NCBI GenBank assembly: GCA_911728435.2
Contig: OU452201.1
Coordinates: forward strand, 15,872,001 to 15,936,000
DNA from: Apoderus coryli
Lineage: Eukaryota > Arthropoda > Insecta > Coleoptera > Attelabidae
DNA: 64,000 nt
Reading direction: 5' to 3'
The notes beneath the pieces are model-generated. The model made no database searches, was not told the origin of the DNA, and was given only the letters and a program-made list of their open reading frames with translations. This document shows, in pieces, positions 1-9,528 of the stretch. The first letter of the stretch is position 1, and each line of letters begins with the position of its first letter. Made by a program: the position numbers and the translations under genes.

Positions 1-1
1 A

Positions 2-400
2 GCCACACTTTGTTTCCTACTGTCCCAATTACTGGGCCGAAAACTGGTGCTTCACTACTTCCCACAAAAGGCTCAACAGTGGGCTGTAAAAGTGAACAAA
101 CATAAGGACAATCTGTTCAACTATATCGTGTTTCTACGCATCACGCCCTTTTTACCGAACTGGTTCATCAACTTGACGGCACCTGTCATTGGAGTTCCGT
201 TGAGCCCATTTGCGTTTGGAACATTTGTGGGGGTAGCGCCGCCCTCCTTTGTCGCCATACAAGGTGGACAGACGTTACATCAAATGACAGCTGACGATAC
301 TGCCTTTACCACTGGCTCATTCGTTTGGTTGGGCATTGTTGCCATAGTATCGCTGATACCAATATTTCTAAGGAACAGACTCAAAGAGAAGATGGAATAG
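2..400 (+). CDS. TMEM41B: TMEM41B/Stasimon-like VTT-domain ER membrane protein, 3' part
   Basis: The reading frame is open from the first bases and ends with TAG at 398-400, giving the last 132 residues of a protein whose amino end lies outside the window. It carries the family signature FLRITPFLPNWFIN, then VGVAPPSFVAIQGG, and a final hydrophobic segment followed by a basic tail (RNRLKEKME). This matches the carboxyl half of the TMEM41B VTT (DedA-like) domain, known in animals as an ER phospholipid scramblase needed for autophagosome and lipid-droplet formation. No intron is visible in this part. An AATAAA at 456-461 is a plausible poly-A signal. The family assignment is firm; TMEM41A or VMP1 fit the motif wording less well. 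Confidence 0.93.
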   Translation, partial: ATLCFLLSQLLGRKLVLHYFPQKAQQWAVKVNKHKDNLFNYIVFLRITPFLPNWFINLTAPVIGVPLSPFAFGTFVGVAPPSFVAIQGGQTLHQMTADDTAFTTGSFVWLGIVAIVSLIPIFLRNRLKEKME

Positions 401-1250
401 ATTTTGTTGTTATATATTGTTTTTATTTTTTAAGGCTAGTATTATTAATGATTTAAATAAAGTATTGTATTTGGTTAAATATTTGTTGTTGTTTTTTTAA
501 ATAAACTTTGAAAATTATAGAAGTATGTGGTGTTACAACCTTCTCTAGACAAGCCATGAACAGAAAATGGTAACACCGCATACCGTTAGTAAACTAGACT
601 ACTATACATACACAACCGGCGAGCGGTCGCAACGAAAATATTTGTAAACTATTTTGTATTATTAACAAAATAGGTACGTTTGGTTAAAACCTGATTTTTT
701 TCCATAGTGAATTTGTAGTTTTTTTGTGTACCAACCAATAATTACTGAAAACTATGTATAACGAAAGACTGAGAGGAAAGTGAAACAAAAACTTCTGGCA
801 AATTACAGAAATATATTTCTGATTAAATATACATTACAAAAACATTATGATATAAATAAAATATACTTAATACACTAAAACTTTTTGGTATATGATTTGG
901 TAAAAAAGTGTTTTAATAGGTACGCAATTATTTTTGTATATAATTTGATAAAAAGTATTTATAGAAATACATTTTTGATAAAATTGTAAAAACAGTTGAT
1001 TTTTAGGTAAAACTAACAATACGAATTGATATAACTTATAGAATAATTTGTGGATATATCATTTGTTGGAAGACTGATTGGTTTCCAATACCACCAGTTG
1101 TACCACACTGTAAATAAATAAATATATAATACATTTATTAAATATTGGTATGCTCAAATTATCAGTATTACATTCGAAGTTTTTAACTAGGCTTTATTTG
1201 TTGTAAGTCCGATTACAGTATTTTATTTTTATTGTTAATTTTCTGAATCA
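401..1250. other. Intergenic region between convergent genes
   Basis: This AT-rich stretch separates the 3' ends of the TMEM41B-like (+) and C6orf89-like (-) genes. It contains the AATAAA at 456-461 and, just before 1251, TTTATT motifs that read AATAAA on the minus strand. I see no open frame with protein-family character and no clear repeat. Confidence 0.6.
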
Positions 1251-2938
1251 TTATAGTGCTAAGTAGGACTTACAAACATATTGCTGCTTCAACAGCACAG
1301 ATACTGTTCGACATTTCGCTCCACACTCCTTCGACGGTTTCAATACAACATTTCTCTCCCCATATGCCTGAACCATAAAAACGTAGCTGCACTCTACGTT
1401 CGGCAAACTGTATCCATCAGCTCGACCTTTATCAATCATTATAAACCGTTCGACAGTTTGGCCGGCTCTGTCCGGTATAAAGTACGGTCGCGGAAATAAC
1501 TGTCTGACGATTTGCGCCGAAGATAATTTATTCAATCGCCATTGCACATGGAAATTGGAAGACCCTGTTTGAAGAAATTGATCATCATTGGCAGTGAATA
1601 GTTGTTCGATACTCGTTAAACCTGATTGGGTCGAACTAAATCTACGCGAGTCTTGCCTTAAAATTGATGAATGGTTATGATAGAACGATCTTAATGTGGA
1701 GAATGTTACTAAGGGTTGACCAGTCTGAAACAGATAATAATAATATGGCTAATAAATAATAATCTCATAACACAAATAAATTAAAAAATATAATTTTAGG
1801 AAATCAAAATACCCCAAGTCCCAAGTCTTACATGAAATCAAAGTTACCGTTACCATTTGCAGCATGTTCAAAGTCTGAAACCTGGAGACCAAGAACGGGA
1901 GTTAGATTTTTTTTTCTAGCGTCTAAGTTCAATTCAAGATAAGAGGTTGCTTACCTCCACAGATTTAGAATCCTAGATATGTGCTTACCTCACATATGGA
2001 CCGATGAGTCATGTGTCGCCAGATAAGGTATTGTGATTTTCACAAAATCTGCGTTAAATTGGATTATAAAATTTCTCGCAAAGTTAACTTTTGGATTGCA
2101 ATTTAAATCACCTCTTCGGTCCCTATAAAGTTCTACTCTTTCAGCAAAGAGAGCACGCCAATATGTTTAAAAAAATTCTATTAGATTTAAGAAGGGCGTA
2201 GTTTTAACTTGATGATCAAGCTTATTTTGAAAAATACATTCAATACCCAAACAACAAACTTCGATCTGGTGTCATTAAATAGGTACACTCTTGATAATCT
2301 ATTCACCCAAAGTACTTACTTTAACTACAATCGGTGTGCCAGATCCAATCTTTTTAAAGGCAGTATTGCCTGTAATGCCAGTCAAATCGATCACTGAATG
2401 GATATTTTCGCATGGCCAGCATTCCATATCGCTGACATGGAAAAATGGGTTTTCAACCAAACAGCTTTCATCATAAAAATCTGCAAATTAAAGTTTTTTG
2501 ACTTGGAACTGCATAGTTGTAGAGGCAAAACATATAGGTACCTGTTAAGGCAGGAAACAACTTAATAACTGGCACCGACAAAATCCTGACTATCTTTAAA
2601 GCTGGATAAGTAAGACCTTGTACATTTCTCAGAACAATACTGGATGTCGTTTGATTTACATTTAAAAGAACATAAATAAACAGAACAAATAAGATGACCC
2701 ATAGAAACAATTTAATAAAACTTGGAGTTTTGGCATGAATAATGTAAGCAGTTAGCTTTTGTTGGTTATTTTTGGAACATGTACTTTTATAACTAGAATC
2801 TAAAATTGAGCCTGAATTTCTATTACATTCTTGTATTATTTGGCTGATTTCTTGCTCACTTAAACCTAATTTTTTGGCACTTTTTATTGTTTTATTCACA
2901 TGATTTTTATATTTGTGCAACAATACAGCCTTTGACAT
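1251..2938 (-). CDS. C6orf89-like (bombesin receptor-activated protein) single-pass membrane protein
   Basis: Three minus-strand exons join in phase: 2938-2542 (ATG at 2938; donor GTACCT), 2480-2320 (acceptor TTGCAG, donor GTAAGT) and 1724-1251 (acceptor TTTCAG, stop TAA). The product is 343 residues, close to human C6orf89 (about 350). Residues 1-75 are hydrophilic and basic, a membrane segment lies near 76-94 (LFLWVILFVLFIYVLLNV), and the rest should be lumenal or extracellular, as in a type II protein. Exon 2 holds a conserved-looking CWPCENIHSVIDLTG. The last exon has WRLNKLSSAQIVRQLFPRPYF, matching the human WRRPLNRSQMLRELFP region, and a KECGAKCRTVSVLLK segment matching the human CRRHCQSVAMPIEPGD region. 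The family's biochemical role is poorly defined. The 61-nt first intron and the splice phases are consistent. Confidence 0.85.
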
Positions 2939-3055
2939 TGTACAACATACAACATAACCTTTTTTTGGAATTTAATTTTTAAATTTCTTCTTTCTTCCTC
3001 TTGAGCAAGACAGCGTTGCCAGTTACCAGAGTTGTTTAAACAAATGTAGTACAGG

Positions 3056-3079
3056 GTCATTGTCTTTAAAGACAATGAC
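3056..3079. repeat. 24-bp perfect palindrome (GTCATTGTCTTT and its complement)
   Basis: The sequence is exactly its own reverse complement, with half-site GTCATTGTCTTT. It lies about 120 bp upstream of the C6orf89-like start codon. Related imperfect palindromes with the same half-site occur at 7457-7483 and 7577-7645. Confidence 0.85.
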
Positions 3080-3439
3080 AGGGTGTTGCAACTATTACTG
3101 TTATTGAAATACGTGTTCCATAGATATTTTTACTTTTAAAAAATATTTAGGGAGGGTGAAAAAGATCACCCCAACATTGTCTGTGTAAATGACCCCAACT
3201 TTTTGTTTTAAGGTGACTTCAGTAACAGGTGACAGGAAAATTAATAACTTAGAATGTCAAATTATTCATTTAGAAACTTTTTAACTCTACGACTTTTTCC
3301 AAAAAACGAAACCGTGTATCCTCTAATTAAAAGGGGTCACTTGCTTCTCTCATTAAACGTGTCTCTATATTTTCATTTCGAATTTCTTCTAACCTGTCTT
3401 CCTGCTCAAATGCTTGGATATTAAATCCCTAAAAATATC

Positions 3440-3640
3440 AAAATTCTAGGAGCGGGAGATGCCCGCATGTTCAAACACCTCTCGGTGCGATCATGGTAGT
3501 TAAGTCCAGCGATTGGATGGGTGGACGGTACTTGCGGCCGGGTCGGTAGACTGCCTATGTCAAGTAGTTATGAGCTACATGTCGTAGGTGCTGGCATTCG
3601 ATGACCGTGGATCCGATTCCACGCTAAACTGTAGTTCCAT
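3440..3640 (+). repeat. 5S-rRNA-like SINE
   Basis: The segment CGATCATGGTAGTTAAG followed by GGATGGGTGGACGG and CGGCCGGGTCGG resembles the internal control region of 5S rRNA (boxes A and C), with the stretch between boxes shortened. The following GC-richer body (about 3540-3625) is not 5S-like and would be the SINE body. The shortened spacing and divergence argue against a functional 5S gene. The ends are approximate, and I did not find a target duplication. Confidence 0.5.
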
Positions 3641-4064
3641 ACTTAAAAAGAATGATTCACTGGATGATGGCTAAATTGCCAAGTTGCAGAAGGCCAATAA
3701 AAGATTTATCTTGGTACCGACGGCATTCGACATACTTTGGTAAATGAGCTGGCGATGCAATCCGTCTGAGAAGGACAACCGTTTTTAAAGACAATGGCAT
3801 AGCTAATGATAGTTTTAACAGTTTGTAGATGCCTTTTAAAAAATTGCAAGTCAGCAGGTAACATCAACCTAGCTGATCTGAGTTTGTTTTGTATAGCATC
3901 CAAATGGCCGAATACTTACTTAAGCAAGTGGTCAAAACGAAAGAATAAGAAATAGTAGAATTTAACCTCTTTAGACAAGACCAAAACAATGGAAAGTTTT
4001 TTGATTTGATTTAAAACTAATTAATTTCCTCAGTTTACGATTGATTTTTGTAAATTACCCTAAT

Positions 4065-4787
4065 ATGCTGGATGATGAACTACCTCCCGTTGATCCAGCT
4101 ATTGATTATGCACAGGTAACATTTCACTATAATGCTACAGTGATGACTATGCGATTATAAGGTACTCTAATGGGAGTTTTCTTTCACTACATGTATTGTT
4201 ATAGATTTTACCAATCCAACAAAAGCGCACTATCGCCTTTATTAATCATTTCGTAATGAGTACAGTCTCTTATTTAAATCGTTTTGCACAATCATGTGAA
4301 TCACGCTTTATGGATTTTGAGCATAAACTGCAAAAAGTAGAGGCTTCACTGTTAATACTAGAGACACAAGTAAGTTATCAACTTGGTTAAAATTAACAAA
4401 TATATGTTAATATTCACTATTAAAGTAAATTTTAAGCTCTCATCAATACATGGTTTAGAGAGTTGTAATACTAATTTTGAAAATACTTCATGTAATAATA
4501 AATCAGAATCTGTTATTGCTGAAGATACTATAGTCAATTTATCAGATTTTGAGAATGAGGAAACAAATTACAAGATTAAAATATCTGAAGATCCTAGATA
4601 TCAGAAATACTTTAAAATGCTACAATTTGGTGTACCAGAAGCTGGTGTCAAATTAAAAATGCGAAATGAAGGAATTGACCCTAATATTTTAAGGCAAGTT
4701 ATAATTTTTCATAGTATTAATCAAAATAATATACATTTTTGTTACAGTGACCCAGATAGACTTGTAGATAGTGAGAAGATAAATTAG
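4065..4787 (+). CDS. WASHC3: WASH complex subunit 3 (CCDC53)
   Basis: Exons are 4065-4115, 4205-4369, 4437-4693 and 4748-4787, giving 170 residues (human 194). Exon 2 encodes ILPIQQKRTIAFINHFV followed by a coiled-coil segment ending in LQKVEASLLILETQ. Exon 3 begins LSSIHGLES, matching the human LSSIPGL. Near the end, DPRYQKYFKMLQFGVPEAGV and the following GIDPNIL are the conserved carboxyl motif. WASHC3 is a small scaffolding subunit of the endosomal WASH complex, which activates Arp2/3 on endosomes. The last intron (4694-4747) would use a GC-AG pair (AG|GCAAGT). It is 54 nt, so its retention keeps the frame and adds 18 residues; the spliced form (GIDPNILSDPD) resembles relatives better. Family identity is firm; the choice at the last intron is inferred. 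Confidence 0.9.
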
Positions 4788-4895
4788 AATATTAGATTTA
4801 ATTGTTATTTAAACTCATTATTAATTAAAATAAAACAAATAGTATATTAAATATTGTTTTATTTAGTCCCTAAAGATACACAAACAAATAACATT

Positions 4896-5506
4896 TTAAA
4901 ACTGAATCATTTGTCCTTTCCGTTTCTTGTCACCACCCAATTCAAAATGTTTGCATCTTTTCAGTGGGATCTGTTTACGATATTTGCAGTCTGAGCATTC
5001 CATTCTCAATACAATCTTTTTTGTAGTTTTTGCCTACAACAAACAACCACAATAATAATTATAAATACAATTTAAAATATTAGTCTCTCCTACCTTTTTA
5101 CGGAAAATAGGCTTAGTTTGACCACCGAAACCTTGTTGTTTTCTGTCGTAACGTCTTCTACCTTGTGCGGCATGACGTTCCTTGGACTTTTTGTATTGTG
5201 TTACTTTATGTGGTTTATGTACTTTGCATTTTTTGCAAAATGTACGTCGCTGCTTTGGAACATTTACCTGAAATAATGAGGAACTACTTTATTTATGATA
5301 ACATTTGTTCTATTTACAGTAAAAATTCCAAGTTTGAATTATAGCTAACCCTAAGTTATCACATATTTTTTATTAAAATTACTACAAAAATACCAATTGA
5401 ATTACATTTTCCCAAGTAAATGGTTGAATAAAATAATCACTATTTCTAATATTTAATGAAGATGTTCAAGATTAATTAGAATTTTATATAAATAGAAACT
5501 CACCAT
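4896..5506 (-). CDS. RpL36A: Large ribosomal subunit protein eL42 (RpL36A/L44)
   Basis: Three minus-strand exons: 5506-5504 (only the ATG, donor GTGAGT), 5267-5094 and 5033-4896 (stop TAA). The 104-residue product reads [20 protein letters not shown] at the start and ends [13 protein letters not shown], as expected for eL42, with the zinc-binding pairs CKKC and CSDC. The length equals that of other insect eL42 proteins. The start codon standing alone in exon 1 is a common ribosomal-protein arrangement. A pyrimidine-rich run (TTTTCTTTTCC on the minus strand, about 5540-5555) upstream of the ATG could be a TOP-type 5' end. Its 3' end converges with WASHC3, about 110 bp away. Confidence 0.97.
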
Positions 5507-5697
5507 TTTAAAATACTTGGTTTTTGTTTCTAACCTCAATGGAAAAGAAAACACAAACAACAAATTTTTGTATTTTCTTTTTAAGGTATGTCAGTACTAT
5601 GACAACTGCCAACAGTGTCATATATTAATTTCCTTCCGTTCATGTTAAATATCAGATGTTTTTATTCCTCAGTTTACCGTACCTTCATTTCCAACAC

Positions 5698-5854
5698 TCA
5701 TTTTATCATTTCATTCATAAGGAAATCAACGAGTCTGAATAATACATCAGTTAAATTGAGCGATCTAGCGAAACAATGAAGGATACAATTTGCTAATCCA
5801 TAAGTCATATCCACTGGGCGTAATCGTACATTTAGTGAAATTGATGAACTGTTC
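5698..5854 (-). CDS. Possible terminal exon of an unrecognised gene
   Basis: On the minus strand, after an acceptor (TTGCAG|GAAC at 5854), one frame stays open for about 50 codons to TGA at 5700-5698. Its product includes VRLRPVDMTYGLANCILHCF and ends RLVDFLMNEMIK, which looks like real protein but which I cannot assign. A donor-like AGGTGAGT lies upstream at 5919, but that exon does not join in frame, so any coding start is uncertain. It lies just upstream of RpL36A on the same strand. It could be a terminal exon, a pseudogene piece or chance. Confidence 0.25.
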
Positions 5855-5980
5855 CTGCAATAGAAATAAAATATTAAGCGTTATCTTTCTATGCAATATA
5901 TCTGCAATTTTCACTCACCTGCCTTAAACGGGGTTTCTTTTAAAATTTAGTTTGAAAGTATTTAAGAAATTAATTAAAAA

Positions 5981-6172
5981 ATGATTATAGGCAATGATAA
6001 GTTTGACAATTTTACATTTCTTTTAGAAAAAATGCAAGTGAGGAGAGTTATCCATGTATGTGACGATTTCAAATCACGTCTATTATTACACTTTTCCTTA
6101 CTACACATTTACTATAAACCCAAATTTATGAATGAACGACATTACAGTGACTATATATATTATATTAGTTAG
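5981..6172 (+). CDS. Small unassigned open frame abutting a transposon
   Basis: A 63-codon ATG frame ends at 6172, six bases before the Harbinger-type element begins. Its product (start MIIGNDKFDNFTFLLEKMQV) resembles nothing I recognise. If it was ever part of a gene, the insertion may have cut it off. No splice partner is evident, so chance is quite possible. Confidence 0.15.
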   Translation: MIIGNDKFDNFTFLLEKMQVRRVIHVCDDFKSRLLLHFSLLHIYYKPKFMNERHYSDYIYYIS

Positions 6173-6177
6173 TATTA

Positions 6178-7441
6178 TGGCCAATTGTACCGACTCTAAC
6201 TATAAGTAAACTTAGCTAAGGTCGCCTTATATTTTAAGTCTGTCTTTAAGTTTGTAGTCTTGCACCGCACTCCACTTAGTTAAGTTTGAAATAATCTTGG
6301 CAGCATTGCAATTCTGTCAAAATTCTATGATTTCTAACCTCATTTCAGTCAAAATTTTTTAAACAAAAACAAAGTAGAAATAAAAGTTTATCAGGAGCAG
6401 GTCGCGCCGGTGTGTAGTTTCACAAAACATACCCTTTTGTTTTGTGTGTAGTTTGTTCGAACCCCGGACGGGCTAGACTTATACTGCTCCATTTAGTATA
6501 AGGATAGATTGTAAACAACAATTTAAAAATTAAACTGAAGCTGGCTGTATGCTACAAAAGTCGCAAGAGTCCTTATAAAGTTAGTACTCGCTTAGGAGAT
6601 ACTAACTTATTAAAAAAAATAATAAAAGTATCGTTTTTGTAAATTGAAATATAGAAACATGGACATAAACCAAAATAATATAACTAAAAGACACCGAAGT
6701 TCAAATTTTACAGAACGGAAAAAATGTAGGTACTATTTTAGCCTAGTTTTTAAATATAAAAACGTTATTGAAAATAGAATAGAATAGAAGACCCATGGTG
6801 TACTACCATACATGAGAAACGAGATACTTGGGAGAACATTCGAAAATAATTTAATATTGCATCTCCGGGTTTGATTCCTCGGTTATCCGATTCTCTAAAA
6901 AAATTCTATGATAACAGAAAAAAGGAGCTTCGGAATCATACTGCAAAAGAGAGATGTGAAATATACAAAACAGGAGGAAGCCGCCTCATCTACCCAAAAA
7001 ACCAATAGATGACTTTTTGTTAGCAATTGTTAACGAAAAAACTGTTTTTGGTCTTGAAAATGCTTTTGATGGAGATATCTTAAATTTAGAACCGAAAATA
7101 ATTCAGATAATGAGGTAAACTAATAACATTTTTATTTGTTAATATTTTAATGTAATCCTATTAATAGATTTCCCACCAAATAAAAAAAATCCATTATTTG
7201 TAAATTTTACGAGCTTTATAGTGGACTAAAAATATAATGTACTCTAGAAAACAAACTTCCAAAAAAAAACTGTTTCAAAAACACAGGAAAAGTAAGGTTA
7301 GAAAGGCTTCCTTAAATATTTAAGCCTAGAAAAACCGTGGCTTAATTTAAGTCTCACTTAAATACATTTTGACGTACCGTGCAAAGAGATAAGAAAAGCT
7401 TAAGCCTAAACTTGCCTTAAAAACGTCGGTGCAAATGGCCA
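6178..7441. mobile_element. PIF/Harbinger-like element, transposase missing
   Basis: The two ends form an imperfect inverted repeat of at least 20 bp. The left reads TGGCCAATTGTACCGAC; the right, reverse-complemented, reads TGGCCATTTGCACCGAC. The similarity continues less strictly for about 30 more bases. Each end is flanked by TTA (6175-6177 and 7442-7444), matching the 3-bp TWA target duplication typical of Harbinger elements. Inside is a decayed Myb/SANT-type gene, the usual partner protein of Harbinger transposases. No DDE transposase is visible, so this is a non-autonomous or deleted copy. The length is 1264 bp. Confidence 0.7.
6661..7117 (+). pseudogene. Myb/SANT-like DNA-binding protein remnant
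   Basis: The frame opens MDINQNNITKRHRSSNFTER, then, across frameshifts and stops, gives FKYKNVIENR, TWENIRKQFN-like, SDSLKKFYDNRKKELRNHTA and DFLLAIVNEKTVFGLENAF pieces. The order and wording fit the Myb/SANT-like regulatory proteins carried by Harbinger elements (and the related zeste/apontic-like host proteins). The frame is broken by several indels, so it cannot make a full protein. Its position inside the inverted repeats supports a transposon origin. Confidence 0.6.
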
Positions 7442-8471
7442 TTAGTCCTTTGACCTAGTCATTGTCTTATAAAGACAAATGACATAGAAATTGTTACGGA
7501 GGATTGTAGGTAGACATTATCAAAGTTCGATTTTTTTAGAACCATTGCCATTATCAGAAGAATCAGATGACAATAGTAGTCATTGTCATTGTCTTTCTGT
7601 CCTTTTAAAGACAATGTCATTGTCTGATAAAGACAATGACCTAGTCACAGCATTAATTATACTGTGACCTAGTGAAGGATACAGTGACTATTTAGAATAT
7701 ATAGTCACTGTAGTGAAGGATATTGTCACTGCAAACGACATAAGTCGACAACGCCGTCTGGTGTTAGTTGACAGGTACTAATCAAGCGCTGACAGCTGGC
7801 AGACAGGTTTTAAAACAATGGTTAATGGTTATAGATAAGTTAGTTTTGTTTTTGTAATTTTGTACTGGTTTTAAAATTTTTGTGTTTGTATTACTTAATT
7901 TGTGTTTGTAGTAGTAGCACAGATTTAATAGACTAAATCTGTTGTAGTAGTTTGTTTTTGTGGGAAGTGTTTTAATTGTTATAAACTATATTATATACTT
8001 TATTCAGTGCTAAGAGACTTATTAGTGTAGGTAGTTTCACAAGACTAAGTAAGTTTTTAATATATATTTCCAAAATGGTGACACTCTCAGAGACTGGTCG
8101 CATTTCTCATAAAAACATGGCACTAATTACCTATTTATTTTATTAAAAAAAGTTAGTATTCGAAATTTCAGTTTCATTTAATATTGTATCTACAAGTATC
8201 TTATGATTCAATATATTAATTAGGGATACTTATTGTGACATAAAGCATTATACTAATAAACAGCTAACTACGCACGTAGTCTTTAACCAATTATAATTTA
8301 AAGCTAGCTTTTTAAAATTTGTTATGTGCTTACCCCAGTTAAAGCAGTATACATAAATATTTTAAGATAATTATTTAACATTTATTTGATTTTAGAGAAC
8401 AAAAAAGCCTTTCTCTTTTGTACATATTTTATTTATTTTTTTTGGACAAGCAAGAAGCATAGCAATCAATT
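7442..8471. other. Upstream region of the THAP gene with nested palindromes
   Basis: Palindromes built on GTCATTGTCTTT lie at 7457-7483 and 7577-7645. A second type, ACAGTGACTA...TAGTCACTGT, lies at 7681-7711. A 91-bp copy of the THAP intron 1/exon 2 junction sits at 7480-7570. The stretch 7800-8470 is AT-rich with several GT-rich runs and should include the THAP promoter and 5' untranslated region. No gene is seen. Confidence 0.6.
7480..7570 (+). repeat. Stray copy of THAP intron 1/exon 2 junction (copy A)
   Basis: These 91 bases match 8987-9078 with only a few substitutions and one missing T. The copy includes the polypyrimidine tract, the AG acceptor and the first 31 bases of THAP exon 2, still open in frame (EPLPLSEES). 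It lies 0.9 kb upstream of the THAP start codon. Confidence 0.9.
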
Positions 8472-9528
8472 ATGCCATCAATATATTGCTGTGTAAAGGG
8501 CTGCTGGAAAAGTGGCAAGTCAAAACATCGGTTTCCAAATCCTTCCAAGCATAACCTACTTTTTCATCAGTGGGTTAGTTTATGTGGAAACAAACGTTTG
8601 GTTACTGAAATGACAGCAGAGAAGATCTACAAAAATTGTAGGGTTTGTTCGGAACATTTTATACTAGAAGATTTTGGACCTAATCAAACCCTCAAAAAGG
8701 GAGTATTGCCTGCATTAAAACTGCCAGGTATGTTCATTTCTATTTGGTTTTTAAACATTTTCAGTATATTTTGTTGTTTCTTATTTGAAATTAAAAATAA
8801 TGTAAACAAAACATTAATTTATAATTTATAGTAGTTTTTTAAGTGAAGAAATGAATAATGAGATATATAATTATGTTGAAACATTTTATACCTATTATAA
8901 ATACTTAAACATCTGTGTAAAAATCTACACAGGTACTTTATAGTCCTATATTTTTAACAAATTAATGCAGATTTTCGTTGTATTTTTGACATAGAAATTG
9001 TTACGGAGGATTTTAGGTAGACATTATCAAAGTTCGATTTTTTTTAGAACCATTGCCATTACCAGAAGAAACAGATGAAAAAGTGGTGCTGTCAGATGTT
9101 TCAGTTCCTAGCACTAGTACTCAAAATCCCATTTTTCTTCCTTTCAGTGATAACAAAAATAAAATAAAGATAGAGCCCTCTGACGTTGAGGCGACGGATA
9201 GCAACAATGAGCAATTTACAACTCCAACACGTAAGTTTTGATTTTCAACTATTATTTTTCTCTTAAAAAATATTAAAAACTAACTAAAATAGGGAATTAA
9301 ATTTACGCATGCCTCGGAAAATAAAAGTTTTCAAACATATGTAGCAGAACTTATATTTTTTGTCATTGAATCAACCACAAAAATTTCATAAAAACTTTTT
9401 GAACACCCTGTATTCTACAAATTTAATTACATTTTCCAACTTCTATCTTTTCTTTTTATATGTACTTTTTAGGAAGATCAACACTATTGTCAGAAGATGA
9501 AATTAAAGCAGAGCTCCTAGATGAATAG
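8472..9528 (+). CDS. THAP-domain zinc-finger protein
   Basis: Exons 8472-8727, 9048-9230 and 9473-9528 join in phase for 164 residues. Exon 1 is a THAP domain: an amino-terminal YCCVKGC, then FHQWVSLCG, then CRVCSEHF (the C-x2-H half of the C2CH zinc site), and LPALKLP where the family has AVPTIF. Exon 2 is acidic and Ser/Thr-rich (DVSVPSTSTQNPIF; IKIEPSDVEATDS) with no recognised domain, and exon 3 is a short acidic tail ending KAELLDE. THAP proteins bind DNA and derive from P-element-type transposases; no transposase domain follows here. If intron 1 is retained, the frame continues 34 codons to a stop at 8829-8831. The start ATG gives the usual domain spacing. Confidence 0.85.
8987..9078 (+). 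repeat. THAP intron 1/exon 2 junction (copy B, in the gene)
   Basis: This is the in-gene partner of the duplicated segment at 7480-7570, about 1.5 kb away in the same orientation. It runs from intron sequence through the acceptor AG (9046-9047) into exon 2. Confidence 0.9.

Larger units (their letters stand above)
2939..4064. other. Intergenic region between divergent genes
   Basis: This region should hold the promoters of the C6orf89-like (-) and WASHC3 (+) genes. It contains a 24-bp perfect palindrome (3056-3079) and a 5S-rRNA-like SINE (about 3440-3640). The 3640-3960 part shows no recognisable coding sequence. Confidence 0.55.

Noticed and set aside
3440..3560. A working 5S rRNA gene
   Set aside because: The region between boxes A and C is shortened, and the flanking 5S helices are not complementary.
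6391..6488. A tRNA-like structure bounded by GGAGCAG and CTGCTCC with a GTTCGAACC box
   Set aside because: The distance between the T-loop-like sequence and the presumed acceptor strand is about 20 nt too long, and the T stem does not pair. It lies inside the Harbinger-type element.
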